Virus record (IMG/VR): IMGVR_UViG_3300008452_006594
Coordinates: 1 to 54,459 of that record
Origin: a virus
DNA: 54,459 nt
Direction: 5' to 3' (one strand)
In this document: positions 8,700-17,052 of the stretch, piece by piece
Position numbering within the stretch: position 1 is the first letter of the stretch
Layout of the letters: each line of letters opens with the position of its first letter
Translations under genes and position numbers: made by a program
The notes under the pieces: generated by a model
Seen by the model: the letters and a program-made list of their open reading frames with translations, nothing else
What the model was told of the DNA's origin: nothing
Database searches by the model: none

Positions 8700-9139
8700 A
8701 AGAAAAAATAAAAAAATTCCAAATCAGATTCAATGTTAACAGTACATCTGAAATTGATCGATGGAGATTAATTACAGATGGTGATGAAAAATTGGTAAAA
8801 GATATTATTATTGATGGTCATACATATACTTCTATGGACTGGATGGAGGATATTAATCAATATAAATGGCATGTCAGTTGTGAAGGTTATGTGACAATAA
8901 CTAATAATGTTGCTTATGTTGTAACCGTGAAAGAAGATGCTGCCATGCTCAGACACATATTAAAAACAATATCCTATCGTTTTTTAGGTACTTTTACAAC
9001 AATTGTGACCGCATATTCATTAGGAGTTTCTTTAGAGTTATCATCTTTATTAGGTGTTGGTGAACTTATGATAAAACCTGTTATGTATTTTTTTCACGAA
9101 AGAATTTGGTATAAATTTGTAAGAATAGGTAAAAAGTAA
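8696..9139 (+). CDS. DUF2061-type membrane protein with extra N-terminal domain
   Basis: 147 residues. The C-terminal 65 residues (LRHILKTISYRFLGTF, then two hydrophobic stretches, then MYFFHERIWYKF) match the DUF2061 pattern, a small inner-membrane domain ending in an HERxWY motif. From memory, DUF2061 genes often sit with cysC/cysD/cysN in Bacteroidota and Proteobacteria, which would fit the neighbours here. Residues 1-75 form a separate soluble beta-rich domain of unknown role. The ATG overlaps the previous stop by 4 nt, implying translational coupling with the nucleotidyltransferase. Confidence 0.7.
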   Translation: MKEKIKKFQIRFNVNSTSEIDRWRLITDGDEKLVKDIIIDGHTYTSMDWMEDINQYKWHVSCEGYVTITNNVAYVVTVKEDAAMLRHILKTISYRFLGTFTTIVTAYSLGVSLELSSLLGVGELMIKPVMYFFHERIWYKFVRIGKK

Positions 9140-9148
9140 TTACCTATT
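9124..9148. terminator. Palindrome at convergent gene ends (possible two-way terminator)
   Basis: A perfect 9-bp inverted repeat, AATAGGTAA / TTACCTATT, has a 7-nt loop and contains the stop codons of both converging genes. It lacks a clear T-tract on either side, so it may act as an RNA-stabilising hairpin rather than an intrinsic terminator. Confidence 0.4.
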
Positions 9149-12049
9149 GTCCATATATATTATCACTTCATTATAATATTCTATGAATTCGTCATTCCAT
9201 AGATTCCATTTAATATCAAGACCATCGACTGAATAAACTTGAATATTATTGAATTGGGATAAAATATTATCTCTAAACCATCTAAACTTACATTCGTGGT
9301 AATTTGAGTCGTTTCTGAGATGAAACTCTGTTACAATTTTTGGAATTGATTTTAAAAATTCAATGTTACTTTCTTGAAAAACATCGTATTCCCCACCTTC
9401 ACAATCACACTTCAAAAAATCAATTTTATCAATTTTATATTCATCTAAAAATTCTTTGAAACTAAATGTCGGGACGTTTTCTGTCATATTATCCCAAGTG
9501 ATTTCAATTTTCTTTTTATCAGTTATTGCTCCCTGAATAATTTTTACATTTTCTTGACCTACATTGTTTTTTAAAATTTTGATTTGGTGACTTAATGGTT
9601 CGACAACATAACATTGTTTTGGTTTTTTCGGTAATATTTTATAAGTAAATGGACCTAAAGATGCACCTAAATCTACAACAATGTCACCCTCCTCAACCTC
9701 AAAAAATCTTTCATAAGTATTACCTTCAAATATTTCTTCCTCAGCTTGTTTTACATACCATTCACTTCTTCCACCCCAATCAAAATTAATTTCTTGAGTT
9801 ATTTCCTTATTTGTGATTTTATTAATTTCTGAAATAACCATTTCAGAAGTAATTTGTTTTGTACATTCAAATTGACGATCAGTTCCTTTATGGTGAGGAC
9901 ACCAATTCCAATCACCAGCATCTAATCTTTCTGAATTAAAACATCCGTGACAAACATTTTGATTTATAACTCTATAGGTATCTAAAGTTGTTTCTGCCCA
10001 CTTTGCACTAAAACCTGAAATTAAAATAACAGGAAGTTTACATGCCCAAGCCAACCAAGATAAACCTGATCCTAAACCAATAAAAAATTCACATGTTGAT
10101 AAATCATCTATAACTTCTTGTATGTTCCCACCTTTATATATTGTAACTCCTTTTGGGTAAAAATTATTCATATATCCGTCTCCTTCTTTTGAATAAACCA
10201 TACACTCATATCCTAAACCTATAAGATAATCAACAACCTCTTGCCAACCACTTTGATTATTCCAATATTTTGCTTGTGCTGTTGAATGGATCCCAATACC
10301 AACTTTTTTAACTTTTTCTACTTTTGGTAGTTTTAATTTTGGTCTAATTTCAGAATAATCTAACCCTAAAATATCTGTTGCTGTTTTTTGAAGTGGTTGT
10401 CTTCTGAAATCATTTTTATGATTATTTTTATCGTATAAACCTTCTGATGTATAATACCAACCAAGCCTGTATTGTGCATATATGTTTTCAACAACTTTAC
10501 CTGGATCAACAAACTCAATTTCAGGGTATTGGTCAATAAACAAGTCGTTCATGAAAGTTGAAACGATTAATTTGCAATTGTGTTTTTGTCTAAAAACCTC
10601 ACAGTATGGAACCCAAGCCATTGTATCACCTAATGATTTTGACCCGAAAGAAATGTAAACTCTTTTGTTTGTCAGATCCAATGTATTTGTGTAAATTAAT
10701 TCGTCATTTTCTCTTATTTCTGTTTTCCATTTTACGTAATATTCTGTGTTAATTTTTACCCAATGGTTTATAGGTAGAGTATTTTCGTAAATTAAATTAT
10801 CATTATCATCAAATATTTTTATATTAAATGGATTTTCACTCTGACCTAAAATTTCAACAAAAGGATTTATAACGAAATGTTGATTAACAATGTAATCGTT
10901 TTTAATTTTTTCATTTTTTTGTTTAGGTGTATGCATTACATTTTTATAAAAATAATATAAGCTGTCCCCAAAATCATTTTGATATTCAATCGTATAATTT
11001 GAGTCCTTATCTATTAAATCGATTAAGTTATTTTTTATTTCATTATAATCGTCACTTGATATAGGATAAATGTATTTGTCAAACATACCTACATACTGAG
11101 GTAAATTTCTTGTCAATATTTTTAATCCATAATTAATAGATTCTCTAATAACTAATGGATTACATTCCCAAGTTGAGTTAAACATTAAAACATCAGATGC
11201 TATCATGAAATCATCGACATCGTCTCTTTCACCCCAAACCGTCACATTACTTGGTAAGTTATTCATAATTGGACCCCAATAATCCTCAAAATTTGGTGCT
11301 TGGTTTCCAATAAAATGAAAATGAACGTTGGGATGAGATTCCTCAAATAATCTTGCAACTTCAACACCCTCTTTTTGATTTTTACCCGATGTCCACAGAC
11401 CAACGTTTAAAACATGAGTCTTCATATGATCTAAACCTATTTTATCTCTTACCTCAATTTTTTTAAGAAGAGGTACTCTATGATCATCATAATATATTTC
11501 TAATTCATCTAAAATTGGTTTTACTTTATTTTCATATGGATACATTATGAGTTCTTTTTTAGATGGTGTGTCTTTAAAAGAAACTTGATTATGGTATGGA
11601 GTTACAAGACAATAGTAATCAGGATGTAATTTTTTATTATTAGGATCAAACCAAATGTTATGACAAGTTTCTACTACTCTCCAAGTTCTATTATTATCAT
11701 ATAATTCGTTTAATAAATCTAATGGCATTTTATTAAAACTTTCAAATGCTTCAGGAATTTCTTCAGCATGTACTATATCTATTTTGTTTTCTTTTATAAT
11801 ACGAATCAATTCATATTTTTTTTCTTTTTCTGTTGTTCCACCAAGAGTCCAAAAATGACCAGTTTCCAATAAATCAATAATTTTATTTCTTTGCACAACA
11901 TAAGTGTCACTAAACTGAGAATACTCAACTAAAAAAATTTCAATTTGATTTTTGTATTTTTGAAGGGACTGAATTCTTTTCAAAACAAATTGTGGCATAC
12001 CCCCTGTTGAAAGGTGTGGTGTAAGATATAATAATTTAATTTTTTCCAT
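9140..12049 (-). CDS. Three-domain fusion: GT4 glycosyltransferase, TibC-like O-heptosyltransferase, FkbM methyltransferase
   Basis: 969 residues. Residues 1-370 form a GT4-type GT-B enzyme (TPHLSTGGMPQFVL at 10-23; TWECNPLVIRESINYG at 293-308). Residues 385-745 match the bacterial autotransporter heptosyltransferase (TibC) family: a small beta domain (FNIKIFDD to HWVKINTEYYV), then ISFGSKSLGDTMAW (466-479), GIGIHSTAQAKYW (584-596) and a four-cysteine cluster C700, C703, C717, C729 like the TibC iron finger. Residues 775-969 are an FkbM methyltransferase (VVDLGASLGPFTY, FLKCDCEGGEYDVF). TibC-family enzymes O-glycosylate repetitive adhesins, so a fibre or host adhesin is a plausible target. 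No membrane segment. The gene runs opposite to its neighbours, with no clear TATTTAT motif before its ATG. Confidence 0.8.
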   Translation of the reverse strand: MEKIKLLYLTPHLSTGGMPQFVLKRIQSLQKYKNQIEIFLVEYSQFSDTYVVQRNKIIDLLETGHFWTLGGTTEKEKKYELIRIIKENKIDIVHAEEIPEAFESFNKMPLDLLNELYDNNRTWRVVETCHNIWFDPNNKKLHPDYYCLVTPYHNQVSFKDTPSKKELIMYPYENKVKPILDELEIYYDDHRVPLLKKIEVRDKIGLDHMKTHVLNVGLWTSGKNQKEGVEVARLFEESHPNVHFHFIGNQAPNFEDYWGPIMNNLPSNVTVWGERDDVDDFMIASDVLMFNSTWECNPLVIRESINYGLKILTRNLPQYVGMFDKYIYPISSDDYNEIKNNLIDLIDKDSNYTIEYQNDFGDSLYYFYKNVMHTPKQKNEKIKNDYIVNQHFVINPFVEILGQSENPFNIKIFDDNDNLIYENTLPINHWVKINTEYYVKWKTEIRENDELIYTNTLDLTNKRVYISFGSKSLGDTMAWVPYCEVFRQKHNCKLIVSTFMNDLFIDQYPEIEFVDPGKVVENIYAQYRLGWYYTSEGLYDKNNHKNDFRRQPLQKTATDILGLDYSEIRPKLKLPKVEKVKKVGIGIHSTAQAKYWNNQSGWQEVVDYLIGLGYECMVYSKEGDGYMNNFYPKGVTIYKGGNIQEVIDDLSTCEFFIGLGSGLSWLAWACKLPVILISGFSAKWAETTLDTYRVINQNVCHGCFNSERLDAGDWNWCPHHKGTDRQFECTKQITSEMVISEINKITNKEITQEINFDWGGRSEWYVKQAEEEIFEGNTYERFFEVEEGDIVVDLGASLGPFTYKILPKKPKQCYVVEPLSHQIKILKNNVGQENVKIIQGAITDKKKIEITWDNMTENVPTFSFKEFLDEYKIDKIDFLKCDCEGGEYDVFQESNIEFLKSIPKIVTEFHLRNDSNYHECKFRWFRDNILSQFNNIQVYSVDGLDIKWNLWNDEFIEYYNEVIIYMDNR

Positions 12050-12085
12050 AGCATAAAAAATAAGTTTAGAGTTTACAAACTAAAG

Positions 12086-12093
12086 TATTTATA
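12086..12093 (+). promoter_or_regulatory. TATTTATA element (candidate late promoter) before 12114
   Basis: Exact motif, 20 nt before the ATG, in the divergent intergenic region; sense-oriented only for the plus-strand adhesin gene. Confidence 0.5.
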
Positions 12094-12113
12094 GAATAAA
12101 GATATATTTTACA

Positions 12114-13112
12114 ATGGCAACTGCAAGACCTTTTGCGTACAACACAGGATCGACAATTTCGGGAACCATACAAGTTGGTAACTTGGCAGTTGGTTACCCG
12201 ACTGCAGGATTTGCGTCAACAGGTCTTGAATGGTGGAATGGTCCTGATGAAGATTTGGGTTACGTTATTGCACAACAAGTTCCTGATGATAGTCAACCAA
12301 CACCAGTTGTTGGGGTTACAGCATCTGTGGGATTCTTCAGAACTAACGGATTTGATGATAATGAATTTGTAACTTTGGCAAATTTAGTGTCAAATGCGAA
12401 CTATACTAATGCGTCAAATGCCGCTATAGGGTTAACTTCTAATGGGTATTGGACATCTTATGTTCCTAATTCAAATTTAAAATTACACTTAGATGCATCA
12501 GACCCAAATAGTTATTCAGGGGTAGGTACAACATGGTATGATTTGAGTAGTAGTGGTAATGATGTACAAATGAACAACTCAGGAAGTATTAATTGGGTTA
12601 ATACGGGTGCTACATATTTTTCCACAGGATCTAATGGTTGGTTTTCAAACCCTTCAGGAATAGATTTGCCAACAGGTAACACACCTTATACTTTCATTAT
12701 ATGGGCTCAAATAGAATCAGGTTGGAATGCTAACGGTTTCATGAGTATTGGTCCATTTGGTATTGCTAATCAATCAAATGCATTTAGGACTGGTATAGAA
12801 AATCAATTTATAAACTATTGGTGGGCTAATGATTTAGCCGTAGTAGGGTCACTACCTTCAACCACCTCTTGGTTTAACGCTGTTGCTAAATTTGATGGAA
12901 CAACAAGAAGTATATTAGTTAATGGTGTACTTTTAGGTTCTGACACTCCTGTAGGTCATTACGTTAGCACAAGCGAATTACAAATTGCAAAAACATATAC
13001 TAATGAGTATTTAAATGGAAATGTTGGTGAAGTGTTAATTTATGATATCGCATTATCCGATTCAGATATATTACAATATTATAATGATACCAAAACAAGG
13101 TTTGGTCTATAA
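12114..13112 (+). CDS. LamG/concanavalin-like lectin-domain fibre or adhesin
   Basis: 332 residues. Residues 1-115 are an Ala/Gly/Ser-rich domain (begins MATARPFAYNTGSTISGTIQ) that looks like a virion attachment module. Residues 120-325 form a LamG/concanavalin A-like jelly roll: LKLHLDASDPNSYSG (122-136), TWYDLSSSGND, FIIWAQIE, VNGVLLGS and the closing GNVGEVLIYDIALSDSDI. Such domains bind carbohydrate, so a receptor-binding or decoration protein is likely. No signal peptide, as expected for a virion protein. It follows a strong TATTTATA element and sits between two glycosyltransferase genes. Confidence 0.75.
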   Translation: MATARPFAYNTGSTISGTIQVGNLAVGYPTAGFASTGLEWWNGPDEDLGYVIAQQVPDDSQPTPVVGVTASVGFFRTNGFDDNEFVTLANLVSNANYTNASNAAIGLTSNGYWTSYVPNSNLKLHLDASDPNSYSGVGTTWYDLSSSGNDVQMNNSGSINWVNTGATYFSTGSNGWFSNPSGIDLPTGNTPYTFIIWAQIESGWNANGFMSIGPFGIANQSNAFRTGIENQFINYWWANDLAVVGSLPSTTSWFNAVAKFDGTTRSILVNGVLLGSDTPVGHYVSTSELQIAKTYTNEYLNGNVGEVLIYDIALSDSDILQYYNDTKTRFGL

Positions 13113-13155
13113 TTAATTTATATATTTTCATTTTTTTTGGTGTATATTTTTCTTG

Positions 13156-14091
13156 ATGAAAAACATTTGTATTGATATTACACAATGCCGAGCTTTAGGA
13201 GATACTTTATGTGCCACACCTGTAGTTAGAAAAATTAGTAAAACATATAATCAAAAAGTTTCTGTAATCTCCCATCATTCAGAAATATTTTCAAATTTAC
13301 CTTATGTAGAAAATAATTATCAATATTCCCCCGAAACGTTTGATAAAATAAAAGACGAGTATGAAATGTTTCAAACTTTCGACGTTTTTTATAAGGAAAG
13401 TGGTATTTGTAACAAACATAATACAATGGACATCAGACAACTTCATGCCATTAGTTTAGGTTTTATGTTAACAAAAAAAGAAATGGAAATGGATTATATC
13501 ACTGATGACAATGTCATCTTACCTGATTTACCATTAAAATATGTTTTAATTCATCCAGTTCAAAATTGGGATTCAAGAACTTGGCCGGCAAAAAGTTGGC
13601 AAATGTTAACACAACTTTTAAATGAAAAAGGTATTTCAGTAATTTCTGTGGGTAAAGATTCTTCAGAAATGGGAGGTTCTAATGTTGATAAACCCGTATT
13701 TAATTTTCCAATAAAGCTTGGGTACAACTTAATGAATCAAACGACCTTAGATCAAACTTGGCATTTGATTAACAATAGCTCTTGTTTTGTAACTATGGAT
13801 TCAGGTCTTTTACATTTAGCAGGAACAACAGATGTTAACATAATTCAGTTGGGAAGTTCCATTGATCCTGAGTTCAGATCGCCCTATAGACAAGGTTCTC
13901 AGAATTATAAATACCACTATGTTAGAGGTGGTTGTGGATTAAATTGTGCTTCAGATATGAAATATGGTGTTAGAGAATGGGGGACAATTCAAGGAATACC
14001 ATCTTTAGTTGGGTGTTTAGAAAGAAAAAAAACTTTTGAGTGCCACCCATCTGTTTTACAGGTATACCAAAAAATTTTGGAAATAGTGTAG
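13156..14091 (+). CDS. GT9/heptosyltransferase-like enzyme with C-terminal Cys cluster
   Basis: 311 residues from the ATG at 13156; a TTG one codon earlier is also open but the ATG is preferred. The N-terminus ITQCRALGDTLCATPVVRKI (8-27) is the GT9 acceptor loop. LIHPVQNWDSRTWPAKSWQ (131-149) and FVTMDSGLLHLAGTTDVNII (211-230) are the donor-binding half. Four C-terminal cysteines, C260, C264, C287 and C296 (CGLNC, then GCLERKKTFEC), recall the metal finger of TibC-type protein heptosyltransferases, with different spacing. The likely role is transfer of heptose or a similar sugar to protein or glycan. Confidence 0.7.
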   Translation: MKNICIDITQCRALGDTLCATPVVRKISKTYNQKVSVISHHSEIFSNLPYVENNYQYSPETFDKIKDEYEMFQTFDVFYKESGICNKHNTMDIRQLHAISLGFMLTKKEMEMDYITDDNVILPDLPLKYVLIHPVQNWDSRTWPAKSWQMLTQLLNEKGISVISVGKDSSEMGGSNVDKPVFNFPIKLGYNLMNQTTLDQTWHLINNSSCFVTMDSGLLHLAGTTDVNIIQLGSSIDPEFRSPYRQGSQNYKYHYVRGGCGLNCASDMKYGVREWGTIQGIPSLVGCLERKKTFECHPSVLQVYQKILEIV

Positions 14092-14096
14092 TTAGG

Positions 14097-14104
14097 TATT
14101 TATA
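14097..14104 (+). promoter_or_regulatory. TATTTATA element before 14111
   Basis: Exact motif only 6 nt before the ATG, overlapping no gene. If it sets a -10-like position the transcript would be nearly leaderless. Confidence 0.4.
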
Positions 14105-14110
14105 TTATAT

Positions 14111-14413
14111 ATGCCAAATTACGTAAATATAAATTCAATCGTAGGAACACCTCCATACACAATATTTGTATGTGATCAGACTTTTACTTCTTGTTTTTTG
14201 GCTGCAGGACCAATTCCAATATCTACACCATATACTTTTATGGTACCACCACCATTAACTAATGTGACAGACATTATTGTTAAAATAATTGATAGTAACG
14301 GATGTGATACTTGGTATCCACTATCTTGTGGGACTTACTACGGAAAGGAATTCGAAGATTTTGCAATATTTTTGTTTCAGGACACAAATATATATTTATT
14401 TGAAGGTCAGTAA
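14111..14413 (+). CDS. Small SprB-repeat-like/Ig-like protein
   Basis: 100 residues. The segment VGTPPYTIFVCDQ, then a beta stretch, then VKIIDSNGCDTWYPLSC resembles one unit of the SprB-type repeat (GTPPY...DxNGC) common in Bacteroidota surface adhesins. Similarity is by eye and short. It lies between a glycosyltransferase and a collagen-like fibre gene and is preceded by a TATTTATA element, so a small virion surface or fibre-tip protein is plausible. No signal peptide or membrane segment. Confidence 0.55.
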   Translation: MPNYVNINSIVGTPPYTIFVCDQTFTSCFLAAGPIPISTPYTFMVPPPLTNVTDIIVKIIDSNGCDTWYPLSCGTYYGKEFEDFAIFLFQDTNIYLFEGQ

Positions 14414-14421
14414 TATTTATT
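14414..14421 (+). promoter_or_regulatory. TATTTATT element before 14425
   Basis: Motif begins directly after the previous stop and ends 3 nt before the ATG. Confidence 0.4.
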
Positions 14422-14424
14422 AGT

Positions 14425-15759
14425 ATGCCAGTTTATAATAGACTCACAGATAGATCTCAAGTTTCAGCCGTCACAGTTAACGATATTTTTCACGTTGTAG
14501 TTACAGGTGATACAAGTCAGAGCCCACAAGGTTCTTCATATTTTGCCCCAATTAGTTTTTTACAACCAATATTAAGTGGTGCTAGTGGTTCGGCAGGTAC
14601 TTCAGGTACAAATGGTACGAGTGGTACTAATGGGACTAGCGGGACTTTTGGTACTTCAGGTACAAATGGCACAAGTGGTACTAATGGTACTAGTGGGACT
14701 AACGGTACAAATGGTACTAATGGTACTAGTGGGACTAACGGTACAAATGGTACAAGCGGAACTAATGGTACAAATGGTACAAATGGTACAAGCGGAACTA
14801 ATGGCACAAATGGTACTAATGGAACATCAGGTACCCATGGCACATCGGCAACTAACGGTACGTCAGGTACTAATGGTACAAGTGGAACAACTCCACCGGG
14901 TTTTACATCAGGTACTAATGGTACTAATGGTACAAACGGAACATCTGCAACTAATGGTACAAACGGAACTAATGGTACTTCAGGTACAAATGGGACATCA
15001 GGTACCAACGGAACATCAGGGACTAATGGAACTAATGGTACTTCAGGTACATCGCCAACTTCAGCAACTACAGTCAGTACTATAGAAAACACAGGAAATA
15101 CTAAATTTTATGTAACATTTGTTGATTCAAACAATACCGTTGCGCTAGCAGAAAGTTTATACACAAATGCAGGTATTAGCTTTAATCCAAGTACTGATAT
15201 TCTTGAAGTTTCTTCCGCATACCAAAGTGGTGACGGAACAGTATCCGCACCATCACATAGTTTTACTTCAGACCCAAATACGGGAATTTATAGGATAGGT
15301 ACCGATAATATCGGTGTTGCCACTGGCGGTGTAAGACGAATGAGTGTTGATAGTAGTGGTACTTTATATGTTGGTAACGGGAATGAATCTAATGGATCAA
15401 ACTTCATAATTCCTTTAGGTGGGTACGTCCAAACATCTAACGCAACTCCAACAACATTAATAACTTTGGCAACATCAAACGATAATGTTTATACGGTAGA
15501 GGCGTTTGTTGCTGGTGCAACAACATCAGGGACTGTTGGTATTGGTGGAATTATAAGTGCAACTTTTTTAAATAACGGAGGAACTGTTAATCTTATTGGG
15601 GCAGTTCAAGGGTCAGTTCAAGAAAACATTATAGGGTCACCAACATTTACACTTCTTGGGTCGGGTAGTAATATTATTTTACAAGTTACAGGAGTTGCCT
15701 CAACTACTATTAATTGGTTCGGTAAAATTAAATATATCACAGGAAGTAGGTCAATTTAA
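14425..15759 (+). CDS. Collagen-like tail fibre
   Basis: 444 residues, complete. Residues 1-52 are an attachment domain (VTVNDIFHVVVTGDTSQ) similar in pattern to the N-terminus of the fibre at 20352. Residues 53-213 are GTN/GTS collagen-like triplets with one break (TTPPGFTSG). The C-terminal part contains the fibre motif DPNTGIYRIGTDNIGVATGG (about 287-306) followed by a beta-rich distal domain ending at about residue 444. The layout (anchor, stalk, head) is that of a trimeric phage fibre. The stalk is much shorter than in the fibre at 2-5326 but has the same Gly-Thr-Asn/Ser chemistry, so the two probably share assembly and modification. Confidence 0.8.
   Translation: MPVYNRLTDRSQVSAVTVNDIFHVVVTGDTSQSPQGSSYFAPISFLQPILSGASGSAGTSGTNGTSGTNGTSGTFGTSGTNGTSGTNGTSGTNGTNGTNGTSGTNGTNGTSGTNGTNGTNGTSGTNGTNGTNGTSGTHGTSATNGTSGTNGTSGTTPPGFTSGTNGTNGTNGTSATNGTNGTNGTSGTNGTSGTNGTSGTNGTNGTSGTSPTSATTVSTIENTGNTKFYVTFVDSNNTVALAESLYTNAGISFNPSTDILEVSSAYQSGDGTVSAPSHSFTSDPNTGIYRIGTDNIGVATGGVRRMSVDSSGTLYVGNGNESNGSNFIIPLGGYVQTSNATPTTLITLATSNDNVYTVEAFVAGATTSGTVGIGGIISATFLNNGGTVNLIGAVQGSVQENIIGSPTFTLLGSGSNIILQVTGVASTTINWFGKIKYITGSRSI
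14590..15050 (+). repeat. Second collagen-like 9-bp-period array
   Basis: GGN-ACN-AAY/AGY triplets interrupted once near 14888-14912. Codon choices vary as in the first array. The antisense strand is open across it, which is an effect of the repeat and not a gene. Confidence 0.9.
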
Positions 15760-15807
15760 CTTTCAGTTTTTCATTTATTTTAATCATTATTTTTTTATTT
15801 TTTCTGT

Positions 15808-17052
15808 ATGAGAATATTTGTACAGATTGCTGCTTATCGTGACCCCCAACTTATACCAACAATCAAATCTATGTTGGAGAATGCAAAAAAACCAAAAAAC
15901 ATTATTATTGGTATCGCAAGACAATTTAATCCTGAAGATGGTTTTGATGATTTAACTGAATATGAAAATGATGATCGTTTCCGTATTTTAAATATCCCAT
16001 ACACCGAATCAAAAGGAGTGTGTTGGGCAAGACATCAAGTACAACAATTATATGGGGGTGAAGAATACACACTTCAAATCGATTCTCATATGAGGTTTGA
16101 AAAAGATTGGGACGATACTTTAATTAAAATGATTAAAAAATTACAAAAACTTGGTCATAAAAAACCTTTGTTAACGGGTTATGTTTCATCTTTTGATCCT
16201 GATAATGATCCTGAAGGTAGGGTTAATGAACCTTGGAGAATGGCATTTGATAGATTTACACCTGAAGGCGTTGTATTTTTCTTACCTGAAGTGATTCCTG
16301 ATTGGAAAAAAATTAAAGATCCAATTCCCGCAAGATTTTACTCGGCACACTTTTGTTTCACTTTAGGTCAATTCTCAACTGAAGTACAACACGATCCTGA
16401 ATTTTATTTTCACGGAGAAGAAATTTCAATTACGGTTAGAGCTTATACACATGGATATGATTTATTTCACCCAAACAAAGTTATTATTTGGCACGAATAC
16501 ACTAGAAAGGGTAGAACTAAACAGTGGGATGATGATAAGGAATGGTATTTGAAAAATACTGCCTGTCATAAAAAAAATAGACAACTTCTTGGTATAGATG
16601 GTGAAAAATATGAAGGAGATTATTATGAGTGGTTTGGTAAAGAAAGAACAATAAGAGATTATGAAAAATATGCGGGGTTGCTATTTGAGACAAGAGCAGT
16701 ACAACAAGACACTATAGATAAAAAATATCCACCAAACGAGTACAATTTTGAAAATGAGAACGAATGGAAAAAAAGTTTTTCCACAATATTCAAACACTGC
16801 ATTGATTTAGATTTAAATCAAGTTCCTGAAACGGATTATGATTTTTGGGTTGTTGCCTTCCACGATCAAGAACATCAAACAATTTTTAGACAAGATGTCG
16901 ACGCAAACGAGATTATAAGAATAAAGTCAGACCCTGAAGGATACGGTAAAATATGGAGAGAGTTCAACACAACAAAGATACCATCTTATTGGGTAGTGTG
17001 GCCTCACTCAATTTCAAAAGATTGGTGTGATAGAATTGTCGGTAATTTATGA
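15808..17052 (+). CDS. GT60-like polypeptide GlcNAc-transferase
   Basis: 414 residues. IFVQIAAYRDPQLIPTI (3-19), KGVCWARHQVQQLYGGEEYT (69-88) and LQIDSHMRFEKDWD (89-102) match the GlcNAc-transferase family typified by the Skp1 hydroxyproline GlcNAc-transferase; the DSH (92-94) occupies the metal/UDP-binding DxD position. GYVSSFDP and the His-rich FHGEEISITVRAYTHGYDLF complete the catalytic domain (to about 290). A C-terminal addition (about 330-414, YDFWVVAFHDQEHQTIFR) is of unknown use. Known members add GlcNAc to protein hydroxyls, so Thr/Ser-rich virion proteins here are candidate acceptors. Overlaps the next gene by 4 nt. Confidence 0.75.
   Translation: MRIFVQIAAYRDPQLIPTIKSMLENAKKPKNIIIGIARQFNPEDGFDDLTEYENDDRFRILNIPYTESKGVCWARHQVQQLYGGEEYTLQIDSHMRFEKDWDDTLIKMIKKLQKLGHKKPLLTGYVSSFDPDNDPEGRVNEPWRMAFDRFTPEGVVFFLPEVIPDWKKIKDPIPARFYSAHFCFTLGQFSTEVQHDPEFYFHGEEISITVRAYTHGYDLFHPNKVIIWHEYTRKGRTKQWDDDKEWYLKNTACHKKNRQLLGIDGEKYEGDYYEWFGKERTIRDYEKYAGLLFETRAVQQDTIDKKYPPNEYNFENENEWKKSFSTIFKHCIDLDLNQVPETDYDFWVVAFHDQEHQTIFRQDVDANEIIRIKSDPEGYGKIWREFNTTKIPSYWVVWPHSISKDWCDRIVGNL

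Noticed and set aside
14576-15085. Forward out-of-frame open frame rich in Met/Val/Gln
   Set aside because: Same repeat artefact as in the first array.
14517-15092. Val/Pro-rich antisense open frame
   Set aside because: It is the reverse complement of the second collagen-like array and has no independent support.
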